This document shows positions 31,926 through 36,905 of a stretch of 36,905 nt of DNA, one piece after another. Within the stretch, counting starts at the first letter, position 1. Each line of letters begins with the position of its first letter. The DNA lies in the NCBI GenBank assembly GCA_903901875.1, contig CAIUSO010000005.1:1-36905 (forward strand), written 5' to 3'. The stretch is from an uncultured Geobacteraceae bacterium. GTDB lineage: Bacteria > Desulfobacterota > Desulfuromonadia > Geobacterales > Pseudopelobacteraceae. The notes below the pieces were generated by a model that worked only from the letters and a program-made list of their open reading frames with translations, was not told where the DNA came from and did no database searches. Both the position numbers and the translations under genes were made by a program.

Positions 31926-32768
31926 TTAGAGTGCCGCGATATCGAGCGGGATGGCGATGTATTCGCCCTGCTCGTCGCGTTCATAGAGTCTGATCTGCTT
32001 CTTGCTGCTGATTACGATGATCGCGGCATCTATGATCAGCATGGCCTCATTCCAGGTTGTATTGCTGATATTGTAGCTACGCAGCCGGAGGATCTCCGAG
32101 ACACGCAGTTTACCGTCTACCAAGGTAAAGGCTCCAGTTACGATAGTTTTCAGATCGGAAGCGTTTTCAGTATCCACCGGTGCCATTTCTTCTACCGCCT
32201 CCTGCAGTTTGGCCTGGGCGGCCTGAAGCTCGGGGCCGAAGTCGATTTTTTTCTGAATAGCGATAGAGAGCTTGAAACGGCGGTCAAAGGTAAAGAACTG
32301 CATGTTGCCCTGCCTGCCGCCCCGCTCGACGCCGTATTTCTCGAACAGCAGGCCCATGACGGCGGTGATGTCCTGGAAGTTGTATTGCTTGAATCGCTGG
32401 ATTTTTCCCGAGAGACTTTTCCAGATCACGGTGATACCCAGTACCAGGTCGTGATAGAGCAGGTCGGTTTCGTGGATGTTGCGCACCAGAACCAGCGAGT
32501 CGTTGCCGTCCAGCATGCGGCCGTCAACCATCTGAGGATGTTCGGTCTCGTAGGTCAAGCGGAGCTGGTTTTTCAGGGCATAACCGGCCTCTCCGGTAGA
32601 TACGGCGCGCTCGGTTACTTCGCCCCAGGTAATGGTGTTCATAATGTCAGCTTCGGTGATTCCGTTATGGACAAATGTGCGGATAGCTTTTTCGGCGGCC
32701 GCTTTGGCTTCCGCACCGGTGGCGTGGTACTGCATGCCTGTATTGAGTGAGTGGCTGAAATAGTTCAT
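31926..32768 (-). CDS. DUF3164 early protein with N-terminal extension
   Basis: 280 aa. Residues about 78-280 match the DUF3164 family common in Mu-like early regions: FEKYGVERGGRQGNMQFFTF, then FTLVDGKLRVSEILRLRSY, and the C-terminal RLYERDEQGEYIAIPLDIAA. Family members I know of are about 200 residues and begin close to the VDGRMLDG segment. The first ~75 residues here (from FSHSLNTGMQYHATGAEAKA) are additional. Function of the family is not established; association with early Mu replication genes suggests a role in DNA metabolism. Start behind AGAGGAAAG, ATGA-coupled upstream. Confidence 0.82.
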   Translation of the reverse strand: MNYFSHSLNTGMQYHATGAEAKAAAEKAIRTFVHNGITEADIMNTITWGEVTERAVSTGEAGYALKNQLRLTYETEHPQMVDGRMLDGNDSLVLVRNIHETDLLYHDLVLGITVIWKSLSGKIQRFKQYNFQDITAVMGLLFEKYGVERGGRQGNMQFFTFDRRFKLSIAIQKKIDFGPELQAAQAKLQEAVEEMAPVDTENASDLKTIVTGAFTLVDGKLRVSEILRLRSYNISNTTWNEAMLIIDAAIIVISSKKQIRLYERDEQGEYIAIPLDIAAL

Positions 32769-32971
32769 TTGTGTGCTTTCCTCTCTTTGGTTATGGCATT
32801 TTGCCGATTCATAAAATTTGTTGTGCAGTCGATGCAGCAGAAATAGTTGTGACCGCGCTGGCCAAATTGCTTACAGGCCCATGCAGGGCCATGTCCGGGT
32901 ATTTCGTCGTTATTGTTGGCTCCCATGGAGCGACAAAGGGCGGCATCTGCGGTCTGAGCGATGGAGTTCAT
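32765..32971 (-). CDS. Small Cys/His-rich protein
   Basis: 68 aa, joined to neighbours on both sides by ATGA overlaps. It has ACKQFGQRGHNYFCCIDC, a possible zinc knuckle (C..H..CC..C), and a basic tail. Chained overlaps in an early operon support translation. Function unknown. Confidence 0.6.
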   Translation of the reverse strand: MNSIAQTADAALCRSMGANNNDEIPGHGPAWACKQFGQRGHNYFCCIDCTTNFMNRQNAITKERKAHK

Positions 32972-33063
32972 CGTGCGTACCTCGTTGCCCGTCTACGGAG
33001 CCAAAACTTAAACAGCTCGGAATTTATGGCGGTGACAATTTGTTTGAAAATTCTCCTAATCAT
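32968..33063 (-). CDS. 31-aa basic peptide gene
   Basis: The ATG at 33061-33063 has GGAGG at good distance, and both ends overlap adjacent genes by ATGA. The product begins MIRRIFKQIVTAINSELF and ends in an Arg-rich tail, an amphipathic basic helix. Its perfect coupling to the genes before and after makes it a real translated unit or at least a ribosome relay. Family unknown. Confidence 0.5.
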   Translation of the reverse strand: MIRRIFKQIVTAINSELFKFWLRRRATRYAR

Positions 33064-33416
33064 GGTTTTCCTCCATTCTGCGGGCATTTTTTACACATCT
33101 GTCTCTGTCTGACATATTCGGCACTGGGAGCGATTCCACTCGGCTTATCGCGTTCATCAGAGCAATCCAGTAGTGGAATTGTGCCCAAGGCGGGGCACTG
33201 TACCGTCTCATTGCCAAAGAGCTCTACAATACGTCGATACCATTTACCCTTGCTGGATTCGGGATAATCTCTTGACTGCAACTGGCAGACAAGACTGGGA
33301 CTGGTGCCAAGTTCTCTAGCCACAGCCGATTGGCCGCCGGTTCCGGTTTTCGGATTGTTTCGAGCTGAAATCGCACGCTCCAGCAGGGGAAGAACGTACT
33401 CATCGGGATATGACAT
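33060..33416 (-). CDS. XRE-like transcriptional regulator of Mu-like phages
   Basis: 118 aa, TAATG-coupled upstream. The HTH (GGQSAVARELGTSPSLVCQL, then QSRDYPES) is followed by the typical CPALGTIPLLDC and a C-terminal CKKCP, giving the four-Cys pattern I associate with small regulators in transposable phage early operons. It probably binds DNA; target unknown. Confidence 0.75.
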   Translation of the reverse strand: MSYPDEYVLPLLERAISARNNPKTGTGGQSAVARELGTSPSLVCQLQSRDYPESSKGKWYRRIVELFGNETVQCPALGTIPLLDCSDERDKPSGIAPSAEYVRQRQMCKKCPQNGGKP

Positions 33417-34006
33417 TACTCACCCCCTTCAACGCTGATAATTCCGATATCGGCAATGGCACCAGTATTGGGATCAAAGGTGCGCCGTATCCGCTGGATC
33501 TGGACGGGGCGTGGCCCAGTCCAATTTTTAGCCAACATTTTGTACTTAGTCAGGGTACCCGGCCTACTGGGCACGGCAACGATTAGATGGCCACCATGAT
33601 GCAGACAGAGGCAGTAATGTTTCGCGTCTGATTCTGCCGCAAGTGGTGACACTGCCGTCAGATCGCGAACGGTGAACGCTGTCCCTTTTTGGGCAAACAT
33701 GCCCATTGCCCCCCATAATTGTTCCCGTGCCAGACCCTGAGTTACTGGGCTTCCATCCGTGCGCACCCTGGGGGCTTCCATTCCGGTATCTCTGAGCAGC
33801 GTATATTCACGACATCTGGTTGTCTCGGTCCGTGCCATATATTTGGCAGCTGTCAGGCCATTCAGATAGTCTCGAACGGTGTCAAGCCCCAGATGGATCT
33901 CTTTCGTCACAGAAACGGCCATTACTGTTTTATCGCGACGAATAATATTCCAGATTGCTTGTCTGGTCTGATCTGGACGCAGTTTGTCGGCTGGTTTTCG
34001 GCTCAT
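33416..34006 (-). CDS. Winged-helix early protein
   Basis: 196 aa from the ATG at 34004-34006, which overlaps the MuB stop by ATGA; a longer frame within MuB is not favoured. Two winged-helix-like parts are seen: TRQAIWNIIRRDKTVMAVSV then DTVRDYLNGLTAAKYMART, and REQLWGAMGMFAQKGTAFTV then RDLTAVSPLAAESDAKHYC. Probably a DNA-binding early regulator. Exact family not assigned. Confidence 0.7.
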   Translation of the reverse strand: MSRKPADKLRPDQTRQAIWNIIRRDKTVMAVSVTKEIHLGLDTVRDYLNGLTAAKYMARTETTRCREYTLLRDTGMEAPRVRTDGSPVTQGLAREQLWGAMGMFAQKGTAFTVRDLTAVSPLAAESDAKHYCLCLHHGGHLIVAVPSRPGTLTKYKMLAKNWTGPRPVQIQRIRRTFDPNTGAIADIGIISVEGGE

Positions 34007-34791
34007 TTCAGGTTCCTCACTTTGGGCGGTTCCCCGGTATTTAAAGCCTTGGTACCCCATTCAGCCAAACCTATGCTGGTGATACCCAATGACGCCGCCT
34101 CCAGAGCAAAAGCAGCCTGGTTCATACATATACGCCGGGTGACGCCGAAACACGCGTGTAAGGTTTTTTCCAACAGATCGTCGCGTATTTCCAGATCAGG
34201 GTAGTAATGTCTCGCCAGGATCCGACAGTCATTCAGGTCTGATGTTACCGCCTGAATCCAGTCATAGACGCAGTTGTGGAACTTTTCGTGCCGTTTCAGT
34301 TTAATTCCCAGATTCTCCTCCCCCACGAGCAGGATTGCACCACCAGAACGCTTGGCTATGTTGAGAATAAGCAATAACATTTCATCGGCACCATATTTGC
34401 GGTCTACGAGCTGGTCAAATTCATCCAGCACCAAGGGGCGGCCACAGACAGACAGTTCGGCAATTACTGCTTCGACACAGGCGGTCAGATCCATACCTTT
34501 TTCTGGTCTGATTCCCATCTGGTGCATGATATTCTGCAATAAATCTTTTTTGCGCCAGTGCGCCATAATTTCCAGGTAATAACCCCGGTATTGTTGCTTG
34601 GCATAGCCGACGGCTTTGCTTTTACCCAGCCCAGAATGGCCGGTAAAACAGACCATACCCGGAAGTTCACTCCGGTGGCCGAGGGCTACCTCAATTGCTT
34701 CTAGTGCCAATGACACATTGAGTAGGTTGGCGGTAAGCGGGTTAAGGGTTACTACATTCTCGGTATTGCTTTGTGGCTGTTTTTGTGGCAC
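34003..34791 (-). CDS. B: MuB-like AAA+ transposition target ATPase
   Basis: 262 aa. Walker A GHSGLGKS at residues 51-58 and Walker B VLDEFD at 121-126, followed by sensor-like LLVGEENLG. It is shorter than MuB because the N-terminal DNA-binding domain is nearly absent. The C-terminal helices (RRICMNQAAFALEAASLG) fit the MuB/TniB group. It forms ATP-dependent filaments on DNA, recruits the transposase to target DNA and prevents self-integration. It follows the transposase gene as in Mu. Confidence 0.93.
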   Translation of the reverse strand: MPQKQPQSNTENVVTLNPLTANLLNVSLALEAIEVALGHRSELPGMVCFTGHSGLGKSKAVGYAKQQYRGYYLEIMAHWRKKDLLQNIMHQMGIRPEKGMDLTACVEAVIAELSVCGRPLVLDEFDQLVDRKYGADEMLLLILNIAKRSGGAILLVGEENLGIKLKRHEKFHNCVYDWIQAVTSDLNDCRILARHYYPDLEIRDDLLEKTLHACFGVTRRICMNQAAFALEAASLGITSIGLAEWGTKALNTGEPPKVRNLK

Positions 34792-34806
34792 GATGTAACC
34801 TCCTTT

Positions 34807-36894
34807 TTATTTGGCGTGGCTGTGAAGTCCGCCGAGATTTAAACCCCTTCCGGTGGCCTCCGGGAGGGGTTCCTTATTGGCTGCCTGTTGCAGCATGTTG
34901 AAACTCTTCCATGTGGGAGAATTACGAAAACTGCTGTAAAACTGCATTTCCTTGTCTGATAATTCATCCATTTCTACAAGCCGTTCGTGCAGCTGGTTCC
35001 AGTACATCCATCTTTCACGCCGCCCCTCGGGGAACTCTGGTGCTACTGGTTGGGCCAGTTGAATTATTTTTCGGGTGGGTTCAACGCTGCTAGTTACTAC
35101 CACTTCTGGTGCGGACAGCCGCTTGATCTGCATCGCTTCAGGATGTTCGACGACAACCGCCTTCCGTTTGGATGCCTCGATCATGTCGATATCCCGCTGC
35201 TTGCGCTTCAGCTGACCGTCAATGCGCTTGTCAGATTCCTGGTCGACCTTTGATTTTGGGATGCCATATATCCTGTTTCCATTCCAGGTGGCTTGGCAGA
35301 TCAGCCGCCCATCAAGAGTCGTCACCCACACGTGGTTGGCGTCATGAATGTCAAAGGCGGCAATCATTTCTTCCTCATGATGCGTTTCCAGCTCATACGC
35401 GTGGTACCGGTTTCCGTGCAGCGTGAATTCTCTGCGGTAGATGTTAATCCGCTCCTGCGGCATGAACAGGTGGTCAAGCATATCCTCCTTCAGTTGGACG
35501 CTTTTTGGATCCCATCCCTCGGCGATCCGGTGTGCCAATTCCTCCAGTGGAGTCCGATGACGACGTCGACCATTTTCGTCGGTTATTTTGGGCAAGGCAC
35601 TATGCGGCGTATTATTATATTCGTTGACCCAAATCTCCAGGGCCTCCAAAAATTGACGCCATGACAATACCAACTTGGAGGTTTTTTCGACTTTCCCCAG
35701 TTCCCCGGCCTTTTTAACGCACTTTAGATCCTGTTCAAGCTTGGTATAAATTTTCTTGCGCACGCTTCTATCCATATCCTTGCCAGTGTAGGTTGGCAGC
35801 ATTTTGGCACCACGAATCCAGATGGATTGGTTGCTCCGTTCAATTCCACCATGACCCTGTGGGTTCCCGGCAACTTCTGGAAAGAGCAATTCGGTGCCGA
35901 TCATGGCAAATAGTCCTATCTCTGCATCCGAATTAACTTTTGACTTATTTCCTGCACCGAGATCTGCTTCAATATATCGGTATACTCCACCTACCGGTTT
36001 CTTGTCGTTGACCGTGCATGAATGGCGAAACGCGTCCGATACCGTTCGCCAGCTCTCCGCTAGACCGGCACTGAAGCCTGTGCATATTTTTGTGGTCATA
36101 TCGACAATCCCGCAGACTTCTGGGTGAAAATGCGCCCCACTGACCGGGTGAGCAACATAAGCCTTGAAACTGTGGCCGTCGATCTGGCCGCAAGTAAAAG
36201 GGTCAAATTCGTTCCAAACCCGACGGTTAAAACCCATAATTGATTTTAACTCTGCACCCGTCCGGCGACCTTTTTCGATGTAAACCGCCGGGATCTTGTT
36301 GAAAAGATGCCGCACCTGGCCATAGGTCGGCATTTCTATCTGGCTGGGCATGGTGCGACTCATGCTGCGGATAGCATCAGTAAGGCTGGGTTTTTGTGGT
36401 TGGCGGTACGCGGTCAAGAAGTATGGTACCCATGCTGGAACGGTAGCAGGAAGCATCCCGGTATCCTTGAGAGTTCCAAAGTCGCGGGCAAACGCAACTA
36501 GGTCATTTTCATTTTGAATGCGCTGTACATCACGATCGTTGGGGGCCAGGGTGGTGGGTTTTCGACCGCTGGCTTGCCACGCAGACCAGTATCGAACCAG
36601 GGTACGTTTGGATATCAGCTTATTACCATTTTTCCGTATGCGGTCGTTGGCCAAGGCCGCTTGGCCAACAAAGGGCTGCACTTTCATATCTATCTGATCA
36701 ACTACATATTTAAGAGACTCCTCCAAAATGTGTCCCAGTGCCATGTCGCTTTCCAGTGCTTTCATCAACCAAACCCGCGCGTTCATGACTTGATGCTGGT
36801 GGCCGGTTAGTTCGCTGATGGACCTAATCAAGACAATCTCTGCCGGAACTGGTGCTTCGGCCTTGACTGTTGGAAGATAGATAACTTCAGCCAA
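34807..36894 (-). CDS. A: MuA-like DDE transposase
   Basis: 695 aa. The catalytic triad is seen as D239 (CGQIDGHSFKAYV), D311 (YIEADLGAGNKS) and E352 (GHGGIERSNQSIW), in the order and spacing of MuA. N-terminal helices (SKRTLVRYWSAWQASG, PTYGQVRHLFNKIP) are DNA-binding; the C-terminal domain would contact MuB. It performs integration and replicative transposition. The apparent start is TTG at 36892-36894 without a Shine-Dalgarno, and the frame is still open at the window edge, so the true start may lie outside. Confidence 0.95.
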   Translation of the reverse strand: MAEVIYLPTVKAEAPVPAEIVLIRSISELTGHQHQVMNARVWLMKALESDMALGHILEESLKYVVDQIDMKVQPFVGQAALANDRIRKNGNKLISKRTLVRYWSAWQASGRKPTTLAPNDRDVQRIQNENDLVAFARDFGTLKDTGMLPATVPAWVPYFLTAYRQPQKPSLTDAIRSMSRTMPSQIEMPTYGQVRHLFNKIPAVYIEKGRRTGAELKSIMGFNRRVWNEFDPFTCGQIDGHSFKAYVAHPVSGAHFHPEVCGIVDMTTKICTGFSAGLAESWRTVSDAFRHSCTVNDKKPVGGVYRYIEADLGAGNKSKVNSDAEIGLFAMIGTELLFPEVAGNPQGHGGIERSNQSIWIRGAKMLPTYTGKDMDRSVRKKIYTKLEQDLKCVKKAGELGKVEKTSKLVLSWRQFLEALEIWVNEYNNTPHSALPKITDENGRRRHRTPLEELAHRIAEGWDPKSVQLKEDMLDHLFMPQERINIYRREFTLHGNRYHAYELETHHEEEMIAAFDIHDANHVWVTTLDGRLICQATWNGNRIYGIPKSKVDQESDKRIDGQLKRKQRDIDMIEASKRKAVVVEHPEAMQIKRLSAPEVVVTSSVEPTRKIIQLAQPVAPEFPEGRRERWMYWNQLHERLVEMDELSDKEMQFYSSFRNSPTWKSFNMLQQAANKEPLPEATGRGLNLGGLHSHAK

Positions 36895-36905
36895 TTTGTT
36901 TAGAT

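Noticed and set aside
31902-32750. Plus-strand 282-aa ORF opposite the DUF3164 gene
   Set aside because: The minus strand encodes a clear family member with good start signals; the plus frame is its mirror.
1-36905. CRISPR arrays, tRNA genes, insertion sequences
   Set aside because: No regularly spaced repeats, no cloverleaf-like sequence I could support, and no transposase other than the MuA-like one.

Overview
The window is most of a Mu-like transposable prophage (or phage genome) of a Gram-negative bacterium. Every gene I can support lies on the minus strand, so transcription runs from about 36.9 kb down to 0.1 kb. A MuA-type DDE transposase and a MuB-type AAA+ ATPase open the map, followed by Mu-type regulators, head genes in Mu order and a structured late region. 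The host is not identifiable from sequence alone. An Rz/Rz1 spanin pair, including an outer-membrane lipoprotein, points to a two-membrane host, and codon use is moderate in GC. The repressor/Ner end, at least one phage terminus and any genes left of the methylase lie outside the window.

Layout in transcription order: (1) 31.7-36.9 kb, early genes: MuA, MuB, a winged-helix protein, an XRE-like regulator, two tiny ORFs, a DUF3164 protein and a 55-aa protein, nearly all coupled by ATGA or TAATG overlaps. (2) 28.3-31.7 kb: HTH protein, zinc-ribbon protein, GemA (gp16), an unknown, a Mor/C activator and two unknowns. (3) 24.7-28.1 kb, lysis: a broken duplicate and an intact copy of a GH108 endolysin, Rz, Rz1, a small HExxH protein, a TraR/DksA zinc finger, then gp25-, gp26- and gp27-like genes. 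(4) 16.2-24.7 kb, head: large terminase, portal, F, G, protease I with nested scaffold Z, decoration protein, major capsid T, gp35, gp36. (5) 0.9-16.2 kb, tail: completion protein, tail tube, two-frame tail chaperone with a -1 slippery site, a 1,901-aa tape measure, a tail hub carrying a beta-propeller, and sugar-binding or sugar-cutting tail proteins. No sheath or Mu-type contractile baseplate genes are seen, so this is a Mu-type replication/head module joined to a long flexible (siphovirus, B3/D3112-like) tail. (6) 0.1-0.9 kb, an adenine methyltransferase at the position of Mu mom.

The most unusual observations are these. The major capsid protein and the large terminase both begin with what look like cleavable Sec signal peptides. 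Three intergenic modules share one design (intrinsic terminator, then a TTGAAG-NN-CTTCAA dyad, then in two of them a -10 box) and sit where Mu has Plys, PI and, probably, Pmom. The methylase has a highly folded leader with an 8-nt segment complementary to its ribosome-binding site, recalling Com/mom control. The endolysin gene is tandemly duplicated, one copy carrying two in-frame deletions. A tail-fibre gene with an Mtd-type N-terminus is split by a frameshift.
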